Of a stretch of DNA of 64,000 bases, positions 34,042 through 42,357 are shown piece after piece. The stretch is from Amycolatopsis sacchari. Its GTDB lineage: Bacteria > Actinomycetota > Actinomycetes > Mycobacteriales > Pseudonocardiaceae. Both the position numbers and the translations under genes were made by a program. The notes beneath the pieces are model-generated. The model searched no databases and was not told the DNA's origin. It worked only from the letters and a program-made list of their open reading frames with translations. Positions within the stretch are counted from its first letter, which is position 1. Every line of letters begins with the position of its first letter. The stretch spans positions 142,964-206,963 of the forward strand of contig NZ_FORP01000013.1 in the NCBI RefSeq assembly GCF_900114035.1, in the 5' to 3' direction.

Positions 34042-34959
34042 ATGAAGCTGTCGAACCTGGACCTGAACCTCCTGGTGTCGCTGGACGTGCTGCTGGAGGA
34101 GCGGTCGGTGACCCGCGCCGCCGCGCGCCTCGGCCTGTCCCAGCCCGCGCTTTCCGGTGCGCTCGCCCGGTTGCGGCGGCACTTCGACGACCCGCTGCTG
34201 GTCCGCTCGGGCAACACGTCGGAGCTGAGCCCGCTCGCCCAGGCGCTGCGGCTCCGCACCTCGCACGCGCTGAACGAGGTCGAGCGCGTGTTCGCCAGCG
34301 AGGCCGTGTTCGACCCGGCGACCTCCCAGCGCACCTTCACGGTGCAGGCCTCCGACTACGCGATGGCCGTGATCGGGCCGCGGGTCGCGCAGGTGCTCGC
34401 GGAGCGAGCCCCGGAGGTCATGCTGCGGTTCGAAGCCCACCCGGCCACGCTCGCGGGCGATCCCGCCGACTGGCTCCGCGGCGTGGACGGCATGATCCTG
34501 CCGCGCGGGTTCGTGTTCGACGTCCCCTCGATCGCCCTGTTCACCGACGAATGGGTGTGCGTGGCCGACGAGGACAACGACGCCGTCGGTGACGCCCTCA
34601 CCATGACCGACGTCGCCGAAATGCCGTGGGTGCTCACCTACCACGGGCCGACGCGGTTCCTGTCCGCCGTGCGCCAGCTGGAACAGCTGGGCATCGAACC
34701 CCGGGTCCAGGCCGTCGTCGAGAGTTTCCTCGTGCTGCCGTTGTACATCGTCGGCACGCGCCGGCTCGGGCTCGTCCAGCGCCATCTCGCGGACATCCTG
34801 GCCGCGCGGGGCGGCCTGCGGGTGCTGCCGTGCCCCTGGGACGTGGTGCCCGTGGTGGAAACGCTGTGGTGGCACCCGCTGCACACGCGCGACCTGGGGC
34901 ACGCGTGGCTGAGGTCGGTCCTCGTGGAGACGACCCGGAGCCTGGCCCGCCAGGACTGA
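34042..34959 (+). CDS. LysR-family transcriptional regulator (NodD/LinR-like)
   Basis: 305 residues. The start MKLSNLDLNLLVSLDVLLEE is typical of the NodD-like branch. The winged helix (RSVTRAAARLGLSQPALSGA, RLRRHFDDPLLVRSGN) is followed by a substrate-binding domain. It sits between the divergent MBL gene and the co-oriented catabolic operon (35078-41293). Matching sequence elements in both flanking promoters support control of both. The inducer is probably an aromatic acid or ring-cleavage product (inference). Confidence 0.9.
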   Translation: MKLSNLDLNLLVSLDVLLEERSVTRAAARLGLSQPALSGALARLRRHFDDPLLVRSGNTSELSPLAQALRLRTSHALNEVERVFASEAVFDPATSQRTFTVQASDYAMAVIGPRVAQVLAERAPEVMLRFEAHPATLAGDPADWLRGVDGMILPRGFVFDVPSIALFTDEWVCVADEDNDAVGDALTMTDVAEMPWVLTYHGPTRFLSAVRQLEQLGIEPRVQAVVESFLVLPLYIVGTRRLGLVQRHLADILAARGGLRVLPCPWDVVPVVETLWWHPLHTRDLGHAWLRSVLVETTRSLARQD

Positions 34960-34978
34960 GGGCCGCCAGGAAAACCGC

Positions 34979-34998
34979 ATCGGTCCGCCTTATACGGG
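34979..34998. promoter_or_regulatory. Putative LysR-binding site 2
   Basis: ATCGGTCCGCCTTATACGGG, 80 bp upstream of the FAH operon start, shares ATCGGTCC-NN-CTTATA with the site at 33937. It is also part of a larger CGCATCGG...CCGATGCG inverted repeat (about 34977 to 35027). Confidence 0.5.
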
Positions 34999-35077
34999 GC
35001 ATCAGCTATTTCGGCTTCCCCGATGCGCTGGGACGAGCAGATAGTAGTGGCCGTCACAGCAAACGGAAGGACCGCCT

Positions 35078-36010
35078 GTGGTTGCCCCTTTCGCCCTCGC
35101 CACGGTCGCCGACGGCGGCGCCGAGCGTCCCGCGCTCGTCGTCGGGTTCGACGAAAACCCGCGCTGGCGCGACCTTTCCGATCTCGCCCCGACGGTGCAC
35201 GCCCTGCTGCAGGACTGGGATCCGGTGCTGCGCAAGCTGTTCACGCTCACCGGCGAGGCGACGCGGCCGCTGGCGCGCGAACAGCTCCGGGCTCCGCTCG
35301 TGCCGGGCCAGATCCTCCAGGCGGGTGCGAACTACCGCACGCACGTCGTCGAACTCGCGGTCAAGCACGCCGCGGGGGAGCGGCCGGAGTCCGAGGTCCG
35401 GGCCGAAGCCGTCGCGGCGATGGAACGCCGCACCGCCGACAGCGAGCCGTTCCTGTTCATCGGGCTGCCCTCGGCCATCACCGGTCCCTACGACGACGTC
35501 GTCCTGCCCGGGTACTCGCGGCAGCACGACTGGGAGCTCGAACTGGCCGCCGTGATCGGCCGCGAGGCGTTCCGCGTGGAGCGGGACCGCGCGCTCGAGC
35601 ACGTCGCCTGCTACACCATCGCCAACGACCTCACGATGCGGGATCTGGTGTTCCGCAAGGACATGCCGGCGCTCGGCGCGGACTGGTACCGCGCGAAGAA
35701 CGCCCCCGGTTTCACCCCGCTCGGCCCGTACCTGGTGCCGGCCGCGTTCGTGCCGGAACACCCGCGGATCCGGCTCGAGCTCAACGGCGAGGTGATGCAG
35801 GACGAGTCGACCGAGGACATGATCTGCGACGTCGCGGCCCTCGTCGCCGCCGCGTCGCGGACGACCCCGCTCCGCCCCGGCGACCTGCTGCTCACCGGCA
35901 GCCCGGCGGGCAACGGCATCGCCCACGGCCGCCTGCTCCGCCCCGGCGACGTCATGACCGGCACCATCACCGGGCTGGGCGGGCAGCGCACGCGGGTGGT
36001 CGCGCCGTGA
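35078..36010 (+). CDS. Fumarylacetoacetate hydrolase-fold protein
   Basis: 310 residues from a GTG preceded by GGAAGGA. FAH landmarks: ILQAGANYRTHVVELAV, DWELELAAVIGREAFR (metal Glu residues), YTIANDLTMRDLV, and LLTGSPAGNGIAHGR at the C-terminus. It probably acts on a ring-cleavage product as a hydrolase, hydratase or isomerase. It is the first gene of the LysR-associated operon and overlaps the monooxygenase by GTGA. A second, distinct FAH-fold gene closes the enzyme block at 39098. Confidence 0.87.
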   Translation: MVAPFALATVADGGAERPALVVGFDENPRWRDLSDLAPTVHALLQDWDPVLRKLFTLTGEATRPLAREQLRAPLVPGQILQAGANYRTHVVELAVKHAAGERPESEVRAEAVAAMERRTADSEPFLFIGLPSAITGPYDDVVLPGYSRQHDWELELAAVIGREAFRVERDRALEHVACYTIANDLTMRDLVFRKDMPALGADWYRAKNAPGFTPLGPYLVPAAFVPEHPRIRLELNGEVMQDESTEDMICDVAALVAAASRTTPLRPGDLLLTGSPAGNGIAHGRLLRPGDVMTGTITGLGGQRTRVVAP

Positions 36011-37131
36011 CCGCGGTCGGGCCGGTCGGCATCGTCGGCGCCGGGATGGCGGGGCTGGGCGCCGCCATCCTCCTCGCCGAAGCCGGTGTGCCGGTGGACG
36101 TCATCGAGACCGCGGGGGAGGTCGGCGCCCTCGGCTCGGGGGTTACCTTGCAGGGCAACGCTTTGCGCGTGCTGCGCCGCCTCGGCGTGTGGGAGGGGGT
36201 GAGCCGGGCGGGGTACGCCTTCAACTCGGCCGGCCTGCGCGCACCCGACGGCACGCTGCTGGCGGAGGTGCCGGACAGCCGGACCGGCGGCCCCGATCTT
36301 CCCGCCACAGTGGGGATCTACCGCCCCGACCTGGCGCGCCTGCTCGTCGACCGCGCCACCGGACTGGGGGTGAAGATCCGGACCGGCGTCCGGCCCGTCT
36401 TGCTCACCCAGGACGACCACGGGGTGGACCTGGCTTGCTCCGATGGCACGCGCACGCGTTACGACCTCGTCGTGGGCGCCGACGGCGTGCGGTCCTGGAC
36501 CCGTGACGCGCTGGGCGTCCGGTTGCGGACCGAGGCGGTGGGCATGGGGATCTGGCGTGCCTTCGCGAAACGGCCGTCGTCGGTGACGCGTACCGACCTC
36601 TGCTACGGCGGCGCGGCCTACATCGCCGGGTACTGCCCGACCGGTGAGGACACGCTCTACGCCTACCTGGTCGAGGACGCGCAGGACCGGAGCGGGCTCT
36701 CCGCCGAGGAGCGGCTGGCGACCATGCGCGGGCTCGCCGAGCACTACCACGGCCTGTGGGACGACATCCGCGCGAACCTGACCGACCCGTCCCGGGTGCA
36801 CTACACGTGGTTCGAGTGGCACTTCCTCGACGGGCCGTGGCACCGCGGGCGCACCGTGCTCATCGGCGACGCCGCGCACTGCTGCCCGCCGACGATGGCG
36901 CAGGGCGCCGCACAGGCGCTCGAGGACGCGCTGGTGCTGGCCGAACTGCTGACGACGCGCGAAACCCTGGACGAGGACCTGTGGTCGGCGTTCACCGCCC
37001 GCCGGCTCGACCGTGCCCGCACAGTCGTCGAAGGCTCGGTGCAGATGTGCCGGTGGCTGCTGGCCGGTGAGCAGGGTGACCTGCCGGGCCTGCTGGGCCG
37101 GGTCCGCTCGCTGCTGGTGGAGGAACCGTGA
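36007..37131 (+). CDS. FAD-dependent aromatic monooxygenase (salicylate hydroxylase-like)
   Basis: 374 residues from the GTG at 36007, overlapping the previous stop. The N-terminal GxGxxG is VGIVGAGMAGLGAAIL. The second FAD/NADPH motif DLVVGADGVRSWTR and the GD motif LIGDAAHCCPPTMAQGAAQA (around residue 285) are both intact. This is class A flavoprotein monooxygenase architecture, which hydroxylates or oxidatively decarboxylates phenolic acids with NAD(P)H and O2. It probably produces the catechol-type substrate for the extradiol dioxygenase two genes downstream. Confidence 0.88.
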   Translation: MTAVGPVGIVGAGMAGLGAAILLAEAGVPVDVIETAGEVGALGSGVTLQGNALRVLRRLGVWEGVSRAGYAFNSAGLRAPDGTLLAEVPDSRTGGPDLPATVGIYRPDLARLLVDRATGLGVKIRTGVRPVLLTQDDHGVDLACSDGTRTRYDLVVGADGVRSWTRDALGVRLRTEAVGMGIWRAFAKRPSSVTRTDLCYGGAAYIAGYCPTGEDTLYAYLVEDAQDRSGLSAEERLATMRGLAEHYHGLWDDIRANLTDPSRVHYTWFEWHFLDGPWHRGRTVLIGDAAHCCPPTMAQGAAQALEDALVLAELLTTRETLDEDLWSAFTARRLDRARTVVEGSVQMCRWLLAGEQGDLPGLLGRVRSLLVEEP

Positions 37132-38138
37132 ACACGGAGCTGGTGGTCGACGTGCACGCGCATTGCCTCGTCGCCGAGGTGGAGGCGCTGGTGGCCGACG
37201 AGCCGGGGCTCGCGGAACTCCGCGCGCTCGAGCTGCGGCGGCACGGTGCGGAGTCGATGGCGGTGTCGGGGGAGATGGTCAGGGCGGCCCTGCCCGCGCT
37301 GACGACCGTGGCCCGTCGACTGTCCGATATGGACGTCGCGGGCGTGGACGTGCAGGTCGTCTCGCCGTCCCCGTCGCACTACCACTACTGGGCCGGCCCC
37401 GATCTCGCGACCGCCGTCTGCCGGGCGGCGAACCGCGGCGTGGCAGCCGTCGTCGCCCAGGCGCCCGAGCGGCTGGTGGGGTTCGGGCTGGTTCCCTTGC
37501 AGCACCCCGGTTTGTGCGTGGAGGCGCTGGACGACGCATTGGGTCTCGGCCTCAAGGGCGTGGAAATCTCCTCCTTCGCCCCGGGTGTCGAGCTGTCCGA
37601 CGAGCGGCTCGACCCGTTCTGGGCACGCGCCGCCGAGACCGGCGCCGTGGTGTTCCTGCACCCGTTCGGCTGCTCGCTCGACGAGCGGCTGGACCGGTTC
37701 TACCTGGCCAACACGGTCGGACAGCCGGTCGAAAACGCCGTCGCGCTCTCGCACCTGATCTTCGCGGGGGTCCTGGACCGCCACCCGGACCTGCGGGTGG
37801 TCGCGGCACACGGCGGGGGCTACCTGCCCACCTACCTCGGCCGCTCCGACCACGCCTGGCAGGTGCGCCCGGAGGCCCGCCGGTGCGCCGAACCCCCGTC
37901 GGCGTATGTGCGCCGGATCTGGTTCGACTCCCTCGTGCACACGCCGCAGGCACTGCGCGCACTGGTCGCCGCCGTCGGCGCCGACCGGGTCGTGCTCGGG
38001 TCCGACCACCCCTTCGACATGGGGGTGCCCGATCCGGTCGCCCGCCTCGACGCCGCCGGACTGGACGCGGCCGACCGCGCCGCGATCGCCGGCGGTACCG
38101 CCCAGAAACTGGGGCTCGTCCCCGGAAAGGAATCCTGA
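37128..38138 (+). CDS. Amidohydrolase, ACMSD/gamma-resorcylate decarboxylase-like
   Basis: 336 residues from a GTG overlapping the previous stop. Metal-binding VDVHAHC gives His10 and His12. Further ligands lie in VVFLHPFGC and VVAAHGGG, and VVLGSDHPFDMG carries the catalytic Asp. This Amidohydrolase_2 pattern is that of ACMSD-family non-oxidative decarboxylases. It probably decarboxylates an aromatic acid or ring-cleavage product in the pathway. Its order between a monooxygenase and an extradiol dioxygenase is consistent with that. Confidence 0.84.
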   Translation: MNTELVVDVHAHCLVAEVEALVADEPGLAELRALELRRHGAESMAVSGEMVRAALPALTTVARRLSDMDVAGVDVQVVSPSPSHYHYWAGPDLATAVCRAANRGVAAVVAQAPERLVGFGLVPLQHPGLCVEALDDALGLGLKGVEISSFAPGVELSDERLDPFWARAAETGAVVFLHPFGCSLDERLDRFYLANTVGQPVENAVALSHLIFAGVLDRHPDLRVVAAHGGGYLPTYLGRSDHAWQVRPEARRCAEPPSAYVRRIWFDSLVHTPQALRALVAAVGADRVVLGSDHPFDMGVPDPVARLDAAGLDAADRAAIAGGTAQKLGLVPGKES

Positions 38139-39088
38139 TGCCGGACCTGGCGGTTCCACGCCTGATCACCCACGTGCGGCACGTCGACCTCGGCGTGCCC
38201 GACCTGGCCGCCCAGCGAGAATTCTACAAAGGACAGTGGGGGCTGACGGAGGTCGCCACGGACTCCGGGCTGTCCTTCCTCGCCGCGGAGGGCTCGCCCG
38301 AGCAGTACGTCGTGCGGCTGCGCCAGTCCGCGGACAAGCGGATCGACCTCATCGCGTTCGGCGCCGCGACCCCGGCCGACGTCGACGCGCTCGCCGACAG
38401 GCTCGCGCGGGACGGTGTGACGCTCGTGTCAGAACCGGGCACGGTGGCGACGCCCGGTGGCGGATACGGGTTCCGGTTCTTCGACAACGAGGGCCGCACG
38501 ATCGAGATCTCCGCGGACGTCGCGAAGCGCGCCCACCGCAAGGTCGAGGAGGGCGAGTCGATCCCCGTGCGGCTGTCGCACGTGGTGGTCAACTCCGCCG
38601 ATCCCGAGGGCACCGTCGCGTTCTACGAGCGGCACCTCGGGTTCGCCCTGTCGGACATCCTCACCCACCCGCACATGGGGCACATGATGTGGTTCCTGCG
38701 GTGCAACCCGTGGCACCACAGCTTCGCCATCGCCCGCTGCCCGCACCCTTCGCTGCACCACGCGAGCTTCGAGCTGCGCGGGATCGACGAGTACATGCGC
38801 GGCACCGGACGGCTCCTGCGGGCGGGCGTGGAGAAGATCTGGGGACCGGGACGGCACAAGGCGGGCAACAACACCTTCTCCTACTTCCTCGACCCGCAGG
38901 GCAACACGGTGGAGTACACGACCGAGCTGGAGCGCCTGGACGAGGACACCTGGCACCCCGGGCTGCACGACTTCACCGATCCCGAGGTGTCCGACCAGTG
39001 GGGCACGGCCAACCGGATGGACGAGTTCGTCGCGCGGAAGTCGTTCAACGACCCGGACAAGGGCCTGTTCCTGGCCCCGCCCGTGTGA
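38138..39088 (+). CDS. Type I extradiol (VOC) dioxygenase
   Basis: 316 residues. The ATG overlaps the previous stop (TGATG). Two vicinal-oxygen-chelate modules are present: ITHVRHVDLGVPDLAAQREF in the N-terminal half and RLSHVVVNSADPEGTVAFYE in the second. Fe ligands of the catalytic half can be read as His in LSHVVV, His in LHHASFELRG and Glu in NTVEYTTELE. This is the 2,3-dihydroxybiphenyl/catechol 2,3-dioxygenase fold, which cleaves a catechol next to its hydroxyls. Its product would suit the flanking FAH-fold enzymes. Confidence 0.88.
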   Translation: MPDLAVPRLITHVRHVDLGVPDLAAQREFYKGQWGLTEVATDSGLSFLAAEGSPEQYVVRLRQSADKRIDLIAFGAATPADVDALADRLARDGVTLVSEPGTVATPGGGYGFRFFDNEGRTIEISADVAKRAHRKVEEGESIPVRLSHVVVNSADPEGTVAFYERHLGFALSDILTHPHMGHMMWFLRCNPWHHSFAIARCPHPSLHHASFELRGIDEYMRGTGRLLRAGVEKIWGPGRHKAGNNTFSYFLDPQGNTVEYTTELERLDEDTWHPGLHDFTDPEVSDQWGTANRMDEFVARKSFNDPDKGLFLAPPV

Positions 39089-39097
39089 GGCCGGCCG

Positions 39098-40042
39098 ATG
39101 CGCTTCGCCACGATCGCCGAAGCCTGCGGGCAGGTGCGGTGCGGGGTCGTGCGGGACGACACCGTGCTGCGCCTGCCCGCCGGGACCACCGTGCTCGACC
39201 TGCTCCGCACCGGCGGGCTCGCCGACGCCGGAGCACGTGCCCTGGCCGACGGTGACGCCGTCCCGCTGGCCGGGCTGCGGCTGTTGCCGCCGCTCGAAGC
39301 GCCCACCGTGCGCGACTTCGTCGCGTTCGAGGAGCACGTCGAGGGGATGGCGGCCGGTGCCGGGGTGGGTGCCGAATGGTATGAGGCACCGACGTTCTAC
39401 TTCACCAACCCGTACGCGCTCGTCGGCGCGCACGACGACGTCGCGGTGCCGCCCGGCTGCGCCAGGCTCGACTTCGAGTGCGAGGTGGCGGCCGTCATCG
39501 GCCGGGGCGGCGCCGACATCGCCCCAGCCGACGCGTCCGCCCACATCGCGGGCTACACGATCCTCAACGACTGGTCGGCACGCGACCTCCAGTACCGCGA
39601 GATGGCCGTGCGGCTCGGCCCCTGCAAGGGCAAGGACTTCGCCACCACGCTCGGCCCCGTCCTGGTCACGGCGGACGAACTGGAGCCCTACCGTGACCCC
39701 GAAGGCTTCCTCGCACTCGCCATGACGGTGGCGGTCAACGGGACCGAGATCGGCCGTGACCTGCTCTCCAACATGGGCTGGCCGTTCGAAGACCTCGTCG
39801 CCTACGCCAGCCGCGGCACCGAGGTCCGTCCCGGCGACGTCCTCGGCTCCGGCACGTGCGGCAACGGCGGCTGCCTCGCCGAGCTGTGGGGCCGCGGCCG
39901 GACCGACCTGCCCCCGCTCCAGCCGGGAGACGTCGTGACGATGGCGGTCGAGGGCATCGGCACCCTCCGCAACACGATCGTCGCCGGGCGGGAACCGCAC
40001 CCGATCCCGGCCGCCCGGCCCCGTCCCCGCACGCGTCCCTGA
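39098..40042 (+). CDS. Fumarylacetoacetate hydrolase-fold protein (second in operon)
   Basis: 314 residues, quite different from the FAH-fold protein at 35078. It contains VRDFVAFEEHVEGMA, FYFTNPYALVGAHDDV, LDFECEVAAVIGRGGADI (metal Glu residues), YTILNDWSARDLQYREM and GSGTCGNGGCLAEL. This last form, with longer substrate loops, is typical of FAH-fold hydrolases that cleave acylpyruvate-type products. It starts nine bases after the dioxygenase. Two FAH-fold enzymes in one operon suggest successive isomerase and hydrolase steps. Confidence 0.87.
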   Translation: MRFATIAEACGQVRCGVVRDDTVLRLPAGTTVLDLLRTGGLADAGARALADGDAVPLAGLRLLPPLEAPTVRDFVAFEEHVEGMAAGAGVGAEWYEAPTFYFTNPYALVGAHDDVAVPPGCARLDFECEVAAVIGRGGADIAPADASAHIAGYTILNDWSARDLQYREMAVRLGPCKGKDFATTLGPVLVTADELEPYRDPEGFLALAMTVAVNGTEIGRDLLSNMGWPFEDLVAYASRGTEVRPGDVLGSGTCGNGGCLAELWGRGRTDLPPLQPGDVVTMAVEGIGTLRNTIVAGREPHPIPAARPRPRTRP

Positions 40043-40081
40043 AACCGTCCTGTTCCGTCCCCACAACGTCGTGAGGTCACC

Positions 40082-41293
40082 ATGAAAACCGAGACGTCCC
40101 GAACCGCCGGGCTGCCGCAGCTGATCCTGCTGCTGGCGGCCAGTTCCCTGCCCGTGATGGGCGCCGTCCTCATCGCACCGGTGCTCCCGCTCATGGCCGC
40201 GCACTTCGCGGCCGTGCCCGGGGCCGGTGTCCTGGTACCGGTCGTGCTGACCGTGCCCGCGCTCGTCATCGGGCTGACCGCGCCGGTCGCCGGGCAGATC
40301 GTCGACCGGCTCGGCCGGCTGCGGGTGCTGCAGGCGGGCATGGTCGGCTACGCCATCGCGGGCACCGCGCCGCTCTGGCTCGACAGCCTCGGCGCGATCA
40401 TCGGCAGCCGCGTGCTCGTCGGGGTGTTCGAGGCGGGCATCACGACGGCGGCGACCACACTGGTCGGCGACTACTGGAAGGAGAAGCGCGATCGCTACAT
40501 CGGCCTTCAGGCGACGACCGCGTCCTTGGGCGGGGTCGCGTTCATCGCGCTCGGCGGTGCGCTCGGGGCCGCCGGCTGGCGCACCCCGTTCTGGGTCTAC
40601 GCGATCGCGCTGGTGCTCGTCGTCCCGATGACGTGGCTGCTGTGGTCGCCCCGGCGATCCACGGCAGCGGCGGATCCGCGCCCGGCCGGTGTGCCGTGGC
40701 GCGCGCTCGCCGCGCCGTGCGGGGTCACGCTCTTCGGCGGTGTCGTCTTCTACGTGCTGATCGTGCAACTGTCCACAGTGCTCACTTCGATCGGGATCAC
40801 GTCCCCCGCGACCACGGGCCTGCTGACCGGCGTCCTCGCCGTCGCGATCGCCGTCGGCGCGGCGCTCTACGGGCGGCTCGCGAAGCTGGGCAGGCGAACG
40901 CTGCTGCCCGTGGAGTTCGCGATCTCGGGGCTCGGGCTCGTGGTCGTGTTCGCCACGTCGAACGTCGCCGTGGTGATGGTCGGAGCCGTCGTCACCGGCT
41001 TCGCGAGCGGTCTGCTCTTCCCGACGCTCGTGTCCTGGGTGCTGGACAACGTCGACTTCCCCCAGCGCGGCCGGGGAACGGGGCTCTGGACGGGCACGGC
41101 GTACGTCGGCCAGTTCCTCTCGCCGCTGGTCGTGGCGGGGCTGGCCGTGTTCACCGGTGGTCTGCAGGGCGGGATCGGCGCGCTCGGGGTGCTGTCGGTC
41201 GTAGTGGGCGCCGTGCTGTTGCTGGTGTTCCGCAAGCCCCAGCCCCGCGGCGAGCAGGTGCCTCAGTCCGCCACTTCCCACAGCAGCCGGTAG
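40082..41293 (+). CDS. MFS transporter
   Basis: 403 residues with about twelve hydrophobic helices. The MFS loop 2-3 motif appears as GQIVDRLGRLRVLQAG. GTGLWTGTAYVGQFLSPLVV near the end is typical of the family. As the last gene of the LysR-associated catabolic operon it probably imports the aromatic substrate. Its 3' end overlaps the convergent phosphotransferase gene by 31 bp. Confidence 0.85.
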   Translation: MKTETSRTAGLPQLILLLAASSLPVMGAVLIAPVLPLMAAHFAAVPGAGVLVPVVLTVPALVIGLTAPVAGQIVDRLGRLRVLQAGMVGYAIAGTAPLWLDSLGAIIGSRVLVGVFEAGITTAATTLVGDYWKEKRDRYIGLQATTASLGGVAFIALGGALGAAGWRTPFWVYAIALVLVVPMTWLLWSPRRSTAAADPRPAGVPWRALAAPCGVTLFGGVVFYVLIVQLSTVLTSIGITSPATTGLLTGVLAVAIAVGAALYGRLAKLGRRTLLPVEFAISGLGLVVVFATSNVAVVMVGAVVTGFASGLLFPTLVSWVLDNVDFPQRGRGTGLWTGTAYVGQFLSPLVVAGLAVFTGGLQGGIGALGVLSVVVGAVLLLVFRKPQPRGEQVPQSATSHSSR

Positions 41294-42006
41294 TAGCTGG
41301 TCCGGTCCGGGTCGGGCTCGACCCCGTAGGCCCGCAGCAGCGGTTCCTCCCAGCCCGGACCGTAGTTCCACTGTGTACTCCAGGTCGCGACAGCGAGGTC
41401 GGCCCAGCGGTCGCCGACACCGAGCGCGCCGAGATCGACGTGCCCGGTGCACCGCCCGTCGTCACCGATCAGGGTGTTGGGCGCGCAGGCGTCGCCGTGG
41501 CAGACCACGAGCCGGTCGACGGGCGGGATGTCGGCGAGCACGTCGAGGTGCGCCGCCGCTCGGGTCCGCGCGTTCTCCAGCCGCGCCTCGGCCGACCAGT
41601 CGAACGGGCAGCCGGCGACGGGCAGGGTGTCGTGCAGCGCCCGGAGGCCCGCGCCGATCGCGCGCACGGCGGTGGCGGGGTCGCGTTTCCAGTGGTCGTC
41701 CACCGCGCTGCGCCCGGTCAGGCCGTGCGTGACGATCCAGGACCCGGTTTCGTCCGCGCCTTCGCCGAGTACGTGGGGCACCGTGGTGAATTCGGCGGCC
41801 CAGCGCAGGCGCACCGCCTCGGCCGCGAGGTCGATACCGCTGCCCGCCGGAGTCCACTTCACGAACTGCCGCGTGCCACCCGAGCCGATCTGGAAGGTCA
41901 GCCCGCCGAGTTCGTTCTCCCACACGGCTTTCGCCGGCCGTCCCGCGGCGAGCTCGGCAACGATCCGCGGTGTCTCGACAGGTCCCCGGGGCGCGGCGGC
42001 GATCAT
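41263..42006 (-). CDS. Aminoglycoside phosphotransferase-like kinase (APH family)
   Basis: 247 residues from the ATG at 42006. The catalytic loop VVCHGDACAPNTLIGDD and the metal-binding VDLGALGVGDRWADLA are the Brenner and DFG-equivalent motifs of APH(3')-type kinases. SGGTRQFVKWTP provides the ATP-binding Lys. Such proteins phosphorylate aminoglycosides or other small hydroxylated compounds. No resistance role can be claimed from sequence alone. It overlaps the MFS gene tail to tail. Confidence 0.8.
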   Translation of the reverse strand: MIAAAPRGPVETPRIVAELAAGRPAKAVWENELGGLTFQIGSGGTRQFVKWTPAGSGIDLAAEAVRLRWAAEFTTVPHVLGEGADETGSWIVTHGLTGRSAVDDHWKRDPATAVRAIGAGLRALHDTLPVAGCPFDWSAEARLENARTRAAAHLDVLADIPPVDRLVVCHGDACAPNTLIGDDGRCTGHVDLGALGVGDRWADLAVATWSTQWNYGPGWEEPLLRAYGVEPDPDRTSYYRLLWEVAD

Positions 42007-42117
42007 CCGCTCATTCTCGCCGCGGCCGCCGGCGGGCGGCGAACGATTTCCGCTCCTCTGGATACCGGGGTTCCCCGGGGTCGACGTGCTGCGACCCGCC
42101 CGAGTGCTCCGCAGAAG

Positions 42118-42357
42118 GTGGTCCAGCGCAAGCTCGTGCGCCTGGACCTGGACCTGCTCTGCGAAACCTTGCTGCTCACCCTCTGCGCGAGGGCGCTGGA
42201 CACCAAGCTGCCCCACCCGATCATCGGTGCCACCCACTCCGCCGCCATCGCCGACGCGATCGACTACGACGTCACCAAGCTCAGGCTGAAGCCCAGCCTC
42301 ATTTGCGGCACCGCCCTGCGCGCCAGGAAATTCGGCGAAGCGGTGCAGGCGCTGTGA
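42118..42357 (+). pseudogene. N-terminal stump of a class I SAM-dependent O-methyltransferase
   Basis: 79 residues from a GTG at 42118. LVRLDLDLLCETLLLTLCAR and ADAIDYDVTKLRLKPSL are the standard N-terminus of the actinobacterial LCM-like (PF04072-type) methyltransferases. The frame then stops at 42357, before the SAM-binding GxGxDTR motif. The remainder of the gene is not found downstream. I read this as a truncated, non-functional remnant. Confidence 0.65.

Noticed and set aside
38429..41452. 1007-codon minus-strand open frame
   Set aside because: It covers the dioxygenase, FAH and MFS genes on the opposite strand, and its composition is that of a shadow frame.
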